From positions 1 to 64,000 of the forward strand of contig DAOULY010000001.1 in NCBI GenBank assembly GCA_034414595.1: DNA of 64,000 nt, in the 5' to 3' direction. Both the position numbers and the translations under genes were made by a program. Source of the stretch: DAOULY01 sp034414595. Lineage in GTDB: Bacteria > Chloroflexota > Dehalococcoidia > SZUA-161 > JAUWZY01. The notes beneath the pieces are model-generated. The model had not been told where the DNA came from. It saw only the letters and a program-made list of their open reading frames with translations, and did no database searches. Numbering within the stretch: the stretch's first letter is position 1; each line of letters opens with the position of its first letter. Positions 1 to 11,064 of this stretch are shown piece after piece.

Positions 1-2
1 TA

Positions 3-542
3 ATCATGGCTGAAGATCTGGGTGTGGATTCCTGTGCCCGGATGAGGGAGATCTGCAATATCCCCATCATTGTCCTCGGTGGAGGTGATGAGCTCGCCCG
101 TGTGGCGATGTTGGAGACAGGCGCCGACGTTTACCTCGTTGAGCCGGTGAGCCTCAGGGAGCTGGTGGCGCGGGCACACTCCCTGCTGCGCCGTTACCCA
201 AGGCACGAGCACGGAAACCCCGGGATTGACCTCGACCCAGAGACAAAGTCTGTCGAGTTCGGAAATAATTCTATCCCGCTCACCCCCACTGAATTCCGCC
301 TTATCTCCTGCCTCGTACTCAATAAAGGTAAAGTGATTCCCTATTCCGGACTTATCTCGGAGGTCTGGGGTCAACAAGTGGGCCTCGATACCCTTCATCT
401 CTATGTGCGCCGGCTGAAGGAAAAGCTGGGCATTGATTCCGTGGGACCATACCGCCTCCTGTGTTATAGAGGCCAGGGCTATTGCTTCGTCGCCGGCGGA
501 GGGCAAGATAGCACAAGTGATACCTATACCCCTCAAAGTTGA
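3..542 (+). CDS. OmpR/PhoB-family response regulator, 5' end outside window
   Basis: Two-component DNA-binding response regulator. The visible part begins inside the receiver domain (IPIIVLGG, GADVYLVEP, where the receiver's conserved switch Lys would be expected but a Glu-Pro is read) and ends in an OmpR-type winged helix (LTPTEFRLISCLVLNKGKV, then LHLYVRRLKEKL and YRGQGYCF). Codons stay open to the first base of the window and the usual receiver N-terminus with the phospho-acceptor Asp is missing, so the gene is cut by the window edge rather than truncated. The partner kinase is not in view and the target genes are unknown. The family call is firm; the atypical switch residue could mean phosphorylation-independent behaviour, which is inference. 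Confidence 0.85.
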   Translation: MMAEDLGVDSCARMREICNIPIIVLGGGDELARVAMLETGADVYLVEPVSLRELVARAHSLLRRYPRHEHGNPGIDLDPETKSVEFGNNSIPLTPTEFRLISCLVLNKGKVIPYSGLISEVWGQQVGLDTLHLYVRRLKEKLGIDSVGPYRLLCYRGQGYCFVAGGGQDSTSDTYTPQS

Positions 543-579
543 GGTCTCGGGCACGCTAAGGATGTGTAATGAGGACAAT

Positions 580-807
580 ATGACAGAAAGACCCCCAGTG
601 ATGAAGCTGTTAACAGAAGAGGAACGCGAAAGAATTCGCATCTATGCAAAGAGAGATACACCGAGTTTTACGCGTGAAGAAGCCCTGGACCTCCTATATC
701 TGCTAGCTAAGTACATCGTCGGCGAAGAATTAGACAAGCGTAGTTCTCGCGAATCTCAACCTCCTTGGCTGCCTGCTGAAGATGCTCAGAGACAGAGTAA
801 TGATTGA
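580..807 (+). CDS. small hypothetical protein
   Basis: A 75-residue charged protein with a helical middle (EEERERIRIYAKRDTPSFTREEALDLLYLLAKYIV). I chose the ATG at 580 because a GAGGA ribosome-binding site sits eight bases upstream; the longer reading with an earlier ATG has none. It follows the response regulator on the same strand and may share its transcript. I do not recognise the family. From 808 to 1097 I see only short overlapping ORFs without good start signals, and nothing I can support as a gene. Confidence 0.5.
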   Translation: MTERPPVMKLLTEEERERIRIYAKRDTPSFTREEALDLLYLLAKYIVGEELDKRSSRESQPPWLPAEDAQRQSND

Positions 808-1097
808 CCCGTATAGCTTCAGCCTTATCTGACGGCAGTTCAGTGGCGGAGTTTTGTAGAAGCGACAGGGGAATCAACTCCTTGAGGTCTTTCTCCGAGA
901 CTCAGATGGGGGCGATCCATTTCGGGATGACTTTGCCGCGCCTCAAACGGAAGACTGAGCATAGGAAAGTCACGGGAGTTCCATCTGGCCATAGAATTTG
1001 TGATGACTGAGTCCAGACCTCTATCGTCTCTATCGCGAGATAGAAAGGCGGATGTTCAAGCTCTCTTATCTGTTGCATTGGCAAGCAGGAGCAGACG

Positions 1098-1430
1098 TTG
1101 GAGAAGTTTCGCAAAGGGAGGGCAAGCAGCAGAATCGAGGCAAGTTATGAGTCCAACATCTGCTGGCTTAGCAGGTCGTTGGCGAGAAACTGGCTGAGCA
1201 TAGTTTTCGTTATTCTGAATCTCATCGATTGCCTGCTGTCGACGATGCTCACAAACAGAGGAATGACCGAGTTGAACCCTCTCTGGGCAGGGCAATCTGT
1301 GTGGTTCAAGATGATACTGGTCTTCTTTTTCGTCATGCTTCTGCACCGTCGAAGGTCTATTCTTGCTGCACTCAACATTGGTATGGGTGCCATAGTTTTG
1401 TGGAATCTCTATCTGGCGCTTTGGTACTAA
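1098..1430 (+). CDS. DUF5658-like small membrane protein
   Basis: A 110-residue protein with a basic N-terminus and three predicted membrane segments (WLSIVFVILNLIDCLLSTML, FKMILVFFFVMLL, LNIGMGAIVLWNLYLAL). The pattern N-x-x-D-x-x-x-T in the first helix followed by an E-x-N-P motif (TELNPLWAG) matches the DUF5658 family of small integral membrane proteins, whose function is not known. The start codon is uncertain because the first 25 residues are basic and poorly conserved in such families. The neighbours give no functional hint. Confidence 0.6.
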   Translation: MEKFRKGRASSRIEASYESNICWLSRSLARNWLSIVFVILNLIDCLLSTMLTNRGMTELNPLWAGQSVWFKMILVFFFVMLLHRRRSILAALNIGMGAIVLWNLYLALWY

Positions 1431-1484
1431 AGACAATGAGGCTCTTATTGTATTGGCCGCTATACCATGCAAGGGAGTCAGGCA

Positions 1485-1688
1485 ATGTTATCTGATGCCA
1501 TATTGACCAAGCAACATTGTGAGGCTGGTCTGGATCTGCGTGAAGATGATCATTGTGTCTATCTGATGCAGAACGGAGAGGTTGTTGCCATTTTTTCGGC
1601 ACTGGGATGCACAGTGGAATCTCTGCGAAAGGAAGCCGACCGACTGCTCGCTGAGGGTTTTCCTTTCTCTAATTCTCCTCCTGGATAA
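1485..1688 (+). CDS. small conserved protein, paralogue of the element gene at 17190
   Basis: A 67-residue soluble protein. The ATG at 1485 is preceded by AAGGGAG at a good distance; an upstream in-frame ATG at 1467 lacks a site. The core LREDDHCVYLMQNGEVVAIFSALGCTVESLRKEADRLL reads as a beta-beta-beta-alpha unit and closely resembles the core of the protein encoded at 17190 inside the integrated element (FEDDHFVYVKRCGEVCLVFSSSGATRESI). A recurring small family shared by chromosome and element is therefore visible, but its function is unknown to me. Confidence 0.6.
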   Translation: MLSDAILTKQHCEAGLDLREDDHCVYLMQNGEVVAIFSALGCTVESLRKEADRLLAEGFPFSNSPPG

Positions 1689-1738
1689 GGTGAAACTGCA
1701 CTTTCCCATGGGCCCCAATTTGCAGGAGAGTGAGTTCG

Positions 1739-2767
1739 ATGGTGACCGAACACGACATCAAACAGGCTCTGGACAGGGTGCTTGTCCCCGGGGTGAAGCG
1801 CAGCGTAACGCAGCTTAATCTGGTTCGCGACATCGATATTCCAGAGGGCTCTAAGAGGATACAGATCACCTTAGCTTCTACAGCCCTGGATTTAGTCGCA
1901 CAGCACTGGATTCGTGACCGAGTATCTAGCGCCATCGAAGCGATTCCCGAGGCCGGCAAGGTAGCAGTGGAGTTTGTGGAAGTCCCACCACGAGACTTAA
2001 ATCAGATTGGGCATATCATCGCAGTGATCAGCGGCAAGGGAGGGGTTGGAAAGTCACTGGTGACGGGTCTCTTGGCCGTGGCTCTAAAACGTGAAGGCTA
2101 TGAGATAGGCATCTTAGACGCTGATATCACAGGGCCCAGCATCCCCAAGATGTTTGGCCTCTCAGCTCGCCCCACTGGTAGCGAGACGGGTATTCTACCT
2201 GTGCCATCAAGCTCCGGGATCGAGATCATTTCTATCAACTTACTCCTACCCCATGAAGACGACGCTTTAGTGTGGAGAGGGTCCCATATTGGCAAGACAA
2301 TCGAGCAATTCTGGCAAGAGGTAGTCTGGGGCCAACTCGACTACCTCCTGGTCGATCTGCCGCCGGGCACGGCGGATGCTTCATTGACCGTAATGGAGTC
2401 ACTTCCCCTGTCCGGTGTCATCGTTTCCTTCACCCCTCAGGACCTGACTTCGATGGTAGCCAGGAAGGTAGTGAAGATGGCGCAGATAATGAAAGTGCCT
2501 GTTCTCGGTGTGGTGGAGAATATGAGCTACTTTCTCGTGCCCGCTACTGGAGAGAGGATCGATATCTTCGGTAAGAGTAAGGGTGATGAGATGGCCGAGG
2601 CAGCCGGGGCACCACTCTTAGGGCGACTGCCTCTGGACCCTGATCTGGCCAGACTTTGCGATGAAGGGCATGTCGAGCGCTACGACTCAGATGCTTTTGT
2701 AGCTTTTACTCAAGCCTCTCTTCAGGCACTGCCTATGCTAATGAGACGGTCTCACCGTATGGATTGA
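1739..2767 (+). CDS. Mrp/NBP35-family iron-sulfur carrier ATPase lacking the CxxC motif
   Basis: P-loop ATPase of the Mrp/ApbC family. These proteins normally bind a bridging 4Fe-4S cluster at a dimer interface and hand it to target apoproteins in the cytosol. Residues 1-90 are a MIP18/DUF59-like domain; the ATPase follows with the deviant Walker A SGKGGVGKS, switch region DADITGPSIPKM and Walker B LLVDLPPGTAD. In the family a CxxC pair sits between ENMS and IFG; here that stretch reads ENMSYFLVPATGERIDIFG, so both cysteines are replaced (Val and Thr). ATPase folding should be intact but classical cluster bridging should not. The ATG at 1739 has GGAGAG upstream; a GTG at 1730 overlaps that site and was rejected. 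It appears monocistronic. Confidence 0.88.
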   Translation: MVTEHDIKQALDRVLVPGVKRSVTQLNLVRDIDIPEGSKRIQITLASTALDLVAQHWIRDRVSSAIEAIPEAGKVAVEFVEVPPRDLNQIGHIIAVISGKGGVGKSLVTGLLAVALKREGYEIGILDADITGPSIPKMFGLSARPTGSETGILPVPSSSGIEIISINLLLPHEDDALVWRGSHIGKTIEQFWQEVVWGQLDYLLVDLPPGTADASLTVMESLPLSGVIVSFTPQDLTSMVARKVVKMAQIMKVPVLGVVENMSYFLVPATGERIDIFGKSKGDEMAEAAGAPLLGRLPLDPDLARLCDEGHVERYDSDAFVAFTQASLQALPMLMRRSHRMD

Positions 2768-2981
2768 GACGGCTTCGGAGTTTGATCAGCCGTGTTGTGA
2801 TTGTACTGTAGGCAGATAATGATTCAAGGCCTTCCGTCACTGGCATGCAAGGAGCGTGTCTGAGTAAATCAAAATCTTCTAAATCCTGAAGCTAAGCTCC
2901 GGGTTTTCCTGCATTTTAGGCCTATTCTTGTGTTTTTCTTAAATAGGTCCACCTTCTGTTCCTTTATATTTGCAGGCTTCG

Positions 2982-3593
2982 TTAGAGCGCTGTCATATCT
3001 ATTATTGTGGCACCCGGCGCAATGGCGTTGATATCGAACATATCATCTGAGATAGCCGGGTTCAGGTCTATGTTGGCAAACTCCATCGTCTCGGTATTGC
3101 CTGTGGACGCATTGTGGAGCTGCCATTTCAAGAGCCAACCGTGGGTTGTGGAAATCCACCCTCTTGTCGCGCTGCCATCAGTGGAAGTCCAAGTAAAGAT
3201 GACGCTCTTTTCCCCGAGAATGGTCTCATATCCGCTAATCTCCACACTGGCACAGCTGGGATCAGCATCGCACGCAGATTGTGCTGCTGCTAACAGCTCG
3301 TCCTCAGGTAGAGACCCATAGTAATGCCAAGTAAACCAGAATAAGTACGTTGTACCCGGGTTCATTCCGGATCCTGGTGGAAACTTCAGCGCCATGTTCT
3401 CGTCAGGGTTATACAGCCAGTCAAATTGGCCATCGCTGATGACAATCAGCGTCTCCGTTGGCTTACCTGACTCTGTCTGGTGCAAGTCAGTTCTCTGCTT
3501 TCGCTCCTTGACCCAACAATCTATGGAGCGCTGGTCGCCAGCTTCTTTTAAATACGCCACTGTGTAGTGGTAGGTTCGGGGCAGCTCACCCAC
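2982..3593 (-). CDS. LolA-like protein without signal peptide
   Basis: A 203-residue protein resembling the LolA/outer-membrane lipoprotein-sorting fold: an antiparallel beta series with repeated short strands (YHYTVAYLKEAG, RSIDCWVKERKQRTDLHQ, TLIVISDGQFDWLYNPDENMALKF, SVIFTWTSTDGSATRGWIS, WLLKWQLHN). The GTG start at 3593 has GGAGGGAGC upstream and the frame is closed by a stop ten codons before it, so no signal peptide or lipobox is encoded in frame. Family members in such bacteria are normally exported, so the N-terminus may have been lost or frame-shifted. The family assignment is from pattern only. Confidence 0.55.
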   Translation of the reverse strand: MGELPRTYHYTVAYLKEAGDQRSIDCWVKERKQRTDLHQTESGKPTETLIVISDGQFDWLYNPDENMALKFPPGSGMNPGTTYLFWFTWHYYGSLPEDELLAAAQSACDADPSCASVEISGYETILGEKSVIFTWTSTDGSATRGWISTTHGWLLKWQLHNASTGNTETMEFANIDLNPAISDDMFDINAIAPGATIIDMTAL

Positions 3594-3790
3594 TGGCGCT
3601 CCCTCCTCACAGGTTCGCGGCTCTTAACCCAGTAGTAAAGATGAGCGCAGGAGTCACACCGAAAGCCACTACCATAACCTCAATGATGATAAGCGACATG
3701 CTTCCCCTGCCTCAAATACCGGTTTCAAGCAAACCATGCCAGCTTGTTCGGGATTTCCCATATCAACTGCTGCGGCTCTGTTGTTGCAGT

Positions 3791-3818
3791 ATAATACCCG
3801 TTCACATCCAAGCGTCAA
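3791..3818 (-). promoter_or_regulatory. sigma-70-type promoter for the LolA-like gene
   Basis: On the minus strand a TTGACG hexamer (3818-3813) is followed after 16 bases by TATTAT (3796-3791). It points toward the gene starting at 3593, leaving a leader of about 190 bases. From 3594 to about 4020 I otherwise see only short ORFs that do not look coding. Confidence 0.55.
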
Positions 3819-4022
3819 CCTGCCTTTAGTTCACATTTTCCCCACAATTTTGAGAACGGCGAATCAAATTATGAGCCTGATATCTGGACACACCGTGGCG
3901 ACCTTGCTATACTACTGCCCATTTAAAAATTAAGGGTTAAGGGAGTACCATTCCACATGCTTTGATCAGGACAATCTGCTCAGGGTCTATGTTTTGGAAT
4001 AAGCAGGGCTTTAGCGATCTGT

Positions 4023-4369
4023 ACCATTGTGAATTGGCGAAAGGAAGAGCTTTGTGATGCACGACAAAATGCTACTAACGCCTTGCAAGCGAAAAGCTGG
4101 AGATTGAGAATGCGGAGGTGATGCGCCGCTATGTTGAAGACCTCAGGTATCTACTGGGATCTGCTTCGGTAATGGAGCAAAAGGCTTCCCTGAAGTCATT
4201 TGTCAAGAGGATCGACGTCTCGTGTTCTGAGGTCACAATAGACTATACACTTCCAATACCACCACTAAACCAGGACAAGGAGACCGTGGGAGTTCTTGCT
4301 TTTATACAGAATGGTGGGCCATTGTGGATTCGAACCACAGACCTCAGTCTTATCAGGACTGCGCTCTAA
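4023..4369 (+). pseudogene. decayed large serine recombinase, C-terminal remnant ending in tRNA-Ile
   Basis: The last frame reads EKLEIENAEVMRRYVEDLRYLL...SLKSFVKRIDV..YTLPIPP, the typical C-terminal coiled-coil and beta region of large serine recombinases. It runs on through the antisense of tRNA-Ile as GGPLWIRTTDLSLIR. Just upstream, another frame reads KEELCDARQNATNALQAK, which joins the first only across a frameshift around 4085-4095. No catalytic domain remains upstream. This is the scar of an element that once used tRNA-Ile as its attachment site, in the same arrangement as the intact integrase at tRNA-Ala further right. Repeated use of tRNA genes by this recombinase family is inferred from the two cases seen here. 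Confidence 0.7.
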
Positions 4370-4388
4370 CCAACTGAGCTAATGGCCC
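4312..4388 (-). tRNA. tRNA-Ile (GAT), CCA encoded
   Basis: Cloverleaf read on the minus strand: acceptor GGGCCAT pairs with ATGGCCC, D arm GCTC/GAGC, anticodon stem CAGTC/GACTG around loop CTGATAA with anticodon GAT, T arm TGTGG/CCACA around TTCGAAT, and an encoded CCA end. It lies about 210 bases downstream of the 16S gene and is probably cotranscribed with it. The usual tRNA-Ala and 23S gene do not follow. Confidence 0.97.
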
Positions 4389-4475
4389 CAATGTTAAAGT
4401 CGCTATTGGCCTTCGCCAAAAGAGGATAGCAGACCTGCACAGGGATTGTCAACGTTGAAGCGGATCAAAAAAAAC

Positions 4476-4500
4476 TTTAACAACTGGATAGTGGAAGGAA
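4476..4500. repeat. distal arm of 16S precursor processing stem
   Basis: This 25-base segment is the exact reverse complement of 6092-6116. Together they bracket the 16S gene and would pair in the precursor to form the long stem cut by RNase III. Between it and the mature 3' end are further small hairpins (about 4510-4590). Confidence 0.85.
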
Positions 4501-4595
4501 TGAATAATTTAGGTGCACGATGGGAGAACCCATCGACCGACCTAGGAGCTGGGCTCCTACAGAGATCTGCGACCTCTGTGAGAGCCTGGACTCCC

Positions 4596-6091
<1,496 letters not shown>

Positions 6092-6116
6092 TTCCTTCCA
6101 CTATCCAGTTGTTAAA
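6092..6116. repeat. proximal arm of 16S precursor processing stem
   Basis: Exact 25-base inverted match of 4476-4500, immediately upstream of the mature 16S 5' end. Perfect conservation of both arms argues that precursor folding is under selection. Confidence 0.85.
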
Positions 6117-6146
6117 GTGCTCATTTGCCCTCTATGGGTGCATTTT

Positions 6147-6175
6147 ATGATATCACAGCCACTGATAGTTGTCAA
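6147..6175 (-). promoter_or_regulatory. 16S rRNA promoter
   Basis: Minus-strand TTGACA (6175-6170), a 17-base spacer and TATCAT (6152-6147), about 30 bases before the processing stem and directed into the 16S gene. The near-consensus match suits a strong rRNA promoter. Confidence 0.75.
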
Positions 6176-6215
6176 TGCATAACTACATCCGAGCGGAACC
6201 AGAGCAGGGAAGGGA

Positions 6216-6244
6216 TTGCTTTTCTGCTTCCGAGGCAATATAAT
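6216..6244 (+). promoter_or_regulatory. promoter of the thiolase operon
   Basis: TTGCTT (6216-6221), 17-base spacer, TATAAT (6239-6244). It lies about 55 bases before the thiolase start and is divergent from the 16S promoter. The good -10 box and exact spacing support it. Confidence 0.65.
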
Positions 6245-6300
6245 GAATAAGGTGTTGTCCCGCTCATTTCAATCCTCAATCGCGAAAGGAGAGATAGCAG

Positions 6301-7470
6301 ATGCCAGATTTCAAAGTTGCCATGATCGGCGTGGGCATGACTGCCTACGGGCGACATTACACCAGGTCGTTGGAGGATCTGGCCACAGAGGCTTCGCTCG
6401 CCGCCATGGACGATGCTCACGTGGAGCACAAGGACATTGATGCCCTGATCTTTGGCTGCACCACAGCCAACCTGATGAAGTACTCGGGCACGCCGGCACA
6501 GTTCATCTCCGACCACCTGGGCTTTTCGCCCAAGCCTGCATTCCGGGTGGAGAATGCCTGCCCCACGGGAGCGTTGGCCGTTCACACGGCCATGGGCCTG
6601 ATCCTGTCGGGGATCCATGACATCATTCTGGTGGTCGCCGGAGATAAGGAGGACCAGGCGAGCCCAGAAATCTTATGGAGATTCGGCCGGCTGATGTATG
6701 ATACAGAATACGCCACACACTCTGGGCTCACTCCTCCCGGGGCTTCGGCTCTGTACGCTACGCGCTACATGTATGAGTATGGCGCTACCGTTGAGGATAT
6801 CGCCCACGTCTGTGCCAAGAATCGGAGTAATGGCGCACTTAACCCCAAGGCCTTTTTCCAGACCCCGCTCACGGTGGAGCAGGTGCTCACCTCTCCCTAC
6901 GCCGTGTACCCGCTGACGCTTCCCGAGCTTAATCCAGTGGTCGATGGCATGGCAGCTGCTGTCATATGCCGCGCCGACTGGGCCAAGAAGTTTGTCGAGG
7001 AGCCGGTCTATGTAATCGGCTCGGGTATGGGCACCGGCACCTGTCATTCCCAGGACGTCAGAGACTGGACCGAGCAGGAGGGTGTCAGAGAGGCAGGACA
7101 GGCAGCCTATAAGATGGCCGGCGTCCAGCCCAAGGACATCGACTTTGCCGAGGTCTTTGATTGCATGGCCCCCTTCGAGATCACCTCCTTAGAAGAACTT
7201 GGCTTCTTCGAGAAAGGCACAGCCTACCGCGCTGCCCCAGAGGGCGTCACCACTTTAGAGGGAAGATTCCCGGTGAATGTCGATGGCGGCAACCTCTCCC
7301 GAGGACAATCGCCCAGCGCCAGCACTCTGGTCCAGGCGGTGGAGGTAGCGACACAGTTGCGTGGCAAGGCCGACAAAAGACAAGTCAAATGCCCCAATGG
7401 CCTGGGCTTGGTGGAGGGGCACGGTGGTTCCAACTTTCAGAACGTCAACGTTCTGATTATATCCCGGTGA
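6301..7470 (+). CDS. SCP2-type thiolase / acetyl-CoA acetyltransferase
   Basis: A 389-residue thiolase-superfamily enzyme of the SCP2/archaeal type, expected to condense or cleave acyl-CoA units in the cytosol. The nucleophile region reads VENACPTGALAVHTAMGLI with the Cys in the usual place, and the C-terminal catalytic-loop region reads PNGLGLVEGHGGSNFQNVNVLI with the family His. It is the first of three genes (thiolase, HMGS-like, DUF35) with gaps of 13 and 8 bases. In archaea the same trio forms one complex in which the DUF35 protein bridges thiolase and HMG-CoA synthase and channels acetoacetyl-CoA. The ATG at 6301 follows an AAAGGAGAG site. The physiological substrate cannot be read from the sequence, and a role in another acyl-CoA pathway (compare BbsA/BbsB) is possible. 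Confidence 0.85.
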   Translation: MPDFKVAMIGVGMTAYGRHYTRSLEDLATEASLAAMDDAHVEHKDIDALIFGCTTANLMKYSGTPAQFISDHLGFSPKPAFRVENACPTGALAVHTAMGLILSGIHDIILVVAGDKEDQASPEILWRFGRLMYDTEYATHSGLTPPGASALYATRYMYEYGATVEDIAHVCAKNRSNGALNPKAFFQTPLTVEQVLTSPYAVYPLTLPELNPVVDGMAAAVICRADWAKKFVEEPVYVIGSGMGTGTCHSQDVRDWTEQEGVREAGQAAYKMAGVQPKDIDFAEVFDCMAPFEITSLEELGFFEKGTAYRAAPEGVTTLEGRFPVNVDGGNLSRGQSPSASTLVQAVEVATQLRGKADKRQVKCPNGLGLVEGHGGSNFQNVNVLIISR

Positions 7471-7483
7471 AAAAGGAGAGAAG

Positions 7484-8518
7484 ATGAACTCAGCAATTCT
7501 CGGTTATGGCGCTTACATACCTCGCCCGCGGATGCAGTATGCAGAGATAGAGAAGTCCTGGCCGGAAAGAGAGTCCTATACTAGGTCGGGGAGGCTCGGG
7601 GTCCGTGAGAAAGCGGTGGGTAGACCCGATGAGGATGTTGTCACCATGGCCTATGAGGCTGCGAGAAATGCCCTGCGACGAGCTGGGATCGAACCATCAC
7701 AGCTCAATGTGTTGCTGGCTGGCTCGATGTCCCGTTTTTACGTGGACAAGTCCATTGCCACCAGCGTAGCCCAGATGTTCGGCGTCTCTGATATACTGAC
7801 CTGCGATTGTGTCCACAGCTCGCGCAGTGGCACCAGCGCCCTGTTATTGGGACAAGGGATGGCGGAGTCAGGAGCGGGCTATGCGCTGGTTGTGGCTACC
7901 GATGATACGCCGACGAGGCCGGGGAGTGACCTGGAGCCTCTGGTCGGCGCCGGCGCCGCTGCCTTCGTCCTCGGCCCGGGCGATGGCCTAGCCCAGCTTG
8001 AATCCAGCTATAGTTACTCATCAGAGATATTCGATATGTGGCGTCCCAATGAATGCACTCACCCTTACTTCGACACTGCGCTCCATGCCTCACTGTATGC
8101 TCAGATCACAGCAGCGGCAGCGAAAAAGTTCCTGGGAAAGCTCGGGGCCCAGGCTGCTGAATTCGACTATTTCGTCTTTCACCAGCCCGATGGCCGCAGT
8201 TCTTTGGGGGTGGGCCGCCGCGTCGGCGCCACACAGGAGCAACAGGCTGCTGGATTGGTGTCTCCACAGGTAGGTAGCCTGCTCTCAGCCTCTGTCTTAG
8301 TAGGACTGGTTGCTGTGTTGGACCAGGCAGAGCCGGGACAGAGGGTATTCATCGCCTCATACGGTGCCGGATGCTCCGACGCCATCGCCCTTCGAGTCAC
8401 GGAGGGGATCAAGAGCGGAAGTGATGGCTACATCCCCCTGGCCGAGCTGCTCAGCGAGAAAGAATATATCGATTACGTTACCTTCTTGCAATACACCAGG
8501 CAAATCGAGGCAGAGTGA
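7484..8518 (+). CDS. HMG-CoA synthase-like protein with altered catalytic residues
   Basis: A 344-residue thiolase-fold protein collinear with archaeal HMG-CoA synthase from end to end (GYGAYIPR at the start, YFVFHQPDGR with the catalytic His, IASYGAGCSDA near the end). Two key positions differ. The catalytic Glu in the family motif GSESHPY is Met82 (GSMSRFY), and the nucleophilic Cys in ACKAGT is Ser113 (SSRSGT). Canonical HMG-CoA synthesis needs that Cys and Glu, so this copy either catalyses something else or acts as a structural partner in the thiolase/DUF35 complex. It starts 13 bases after the thiolase with AAGGAGAG upstream. The fold is certain; function is uncertain. Confidence 0.8.
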   Translation: MNSAILGYGAYIPRPRMQYAEIEKSWPERESYTRSGRLGVREKAVGRPDEDVVTMAYEAARNALRRAGIEPSQLNVLLAGSMSRFYVDKSIATSVAQMFGVSDILTCDCVHSSRSGTSALLLGQGMAESGAGYALVVATDDTPTRPGSDLEPLVGAGAAAFVLGPGDGLAQLESSYSYSSEIFDMWRPNECTHPYFDTALHASLYAQITAAAAKKFLGKLGAQAAEFDYFVFHQPDGRSSLGVGRRVGATQEQQAAGLVSPQVGSLLSASVLVGLVAVLDQAEPGQRVFIASYGAGCSDAIALRVTEGIKSGSDGYIPLAELLSEKEYIDYVTFLQYTRQIEAE

Positions 8519-8697
8519 GGTGAAATATGTTCGAGAAACTGCGATCTTTCTATGAGATACCACCGGCTGAAGTCAACCGCGCCGTTCCCAGGCAGTACAA
8601 GCTCACTGGCTGGAAGTGCAAGAACTGCGGCACTGTGTTTGTGACCAAGAGGCTGGTGTGCCGAGAGTGCAAGGGCCGGGAGCTCGAGGAAACTCCA

Positions 8698-10530
<1,833 letters not shown>

Positions 10531-10536
10531 TCTACT

Positions 10537-11031
10537 TCAATGCGGTACATGGTTGTGGCTCGCCGACTCCCAGCGCGCCAACTCTCTCTCGGTGGCGAAC
10601 TCGGTGACCCTTCGCTTTGCCAGCTTCTCGGGCACGTTGAAATACTCGGCAAGCTCCCACGGAGGCATGTGGGGCACCTTCTCCAGCTGTTGCTCTGGCA
10701 TCAGGATGTGGGCAGCGCAGCTATCAGCCTCGCGCTCTTCAATGGGAACAAGCCCCTGCCGTTGGTGGTGGAAGGCGAGCTGGTTACCCACGTGCATCAG
10801 GTGATGGGCCAGAGCGTGGGCCATGAGGAAGCGCCGTTCCGGCTCGCTCAGGCCCTGGGCCAGCCCGATCCACCGACCCTGCTTTACCTCCCTCACGGGC
10901 TCCAGGAATGGCCAGGAGAGCCACTCGAGGCCTTCGGCCTCAACCAGCGACTCAATGTCCACAGGAGGATTGGAGAACCCCGGGTGCCGACAGTGAAGAT
11001 CCTGTGCCTTCTCGACCGACAGCCAACCCAT
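10537..11031 (-). CDS. ImmA/IrrE-type metallopeptidase-like protein, HALAHH motif
   Basis: A 164-residue protein of the ImmA/IrrE (DUF955) family, which in mobile elements cleaves the partner XRE repressor and so triggers induction. The zinc-site helix reads FLMAHALAHHLMH: the two zinc-binding His are kept but the catalytic Glu of HExxH is Ala. The downstream EREADSCAAHILMPE segment with the third ligand Glu is intact. It may therefore bind zinc and the repressor without cutting it, or act by another mechanism. It sits between the XRE regulator and the integrase in the leftward operon with short gaps. Confidence 0.75.
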   Translation of the reverse strand: MGWLSVEKAQDLHCRHPGFSNPPVDIESLVEAEGLEWLSWPFLEPVREVKQGRWIGLAQGLSEPERRFLMAHALAHHLMHVGNQLAFHHQRQGLVPIEEREADSCAAHILMPEQQLEKVPHMPPWELAEYFNVPEKLAKRRVTEFATERELARWESASHNHVPH

Positions 11032-11064
11032 AATGCCTCTCGCTCACAGGCAAATACTCTATCC

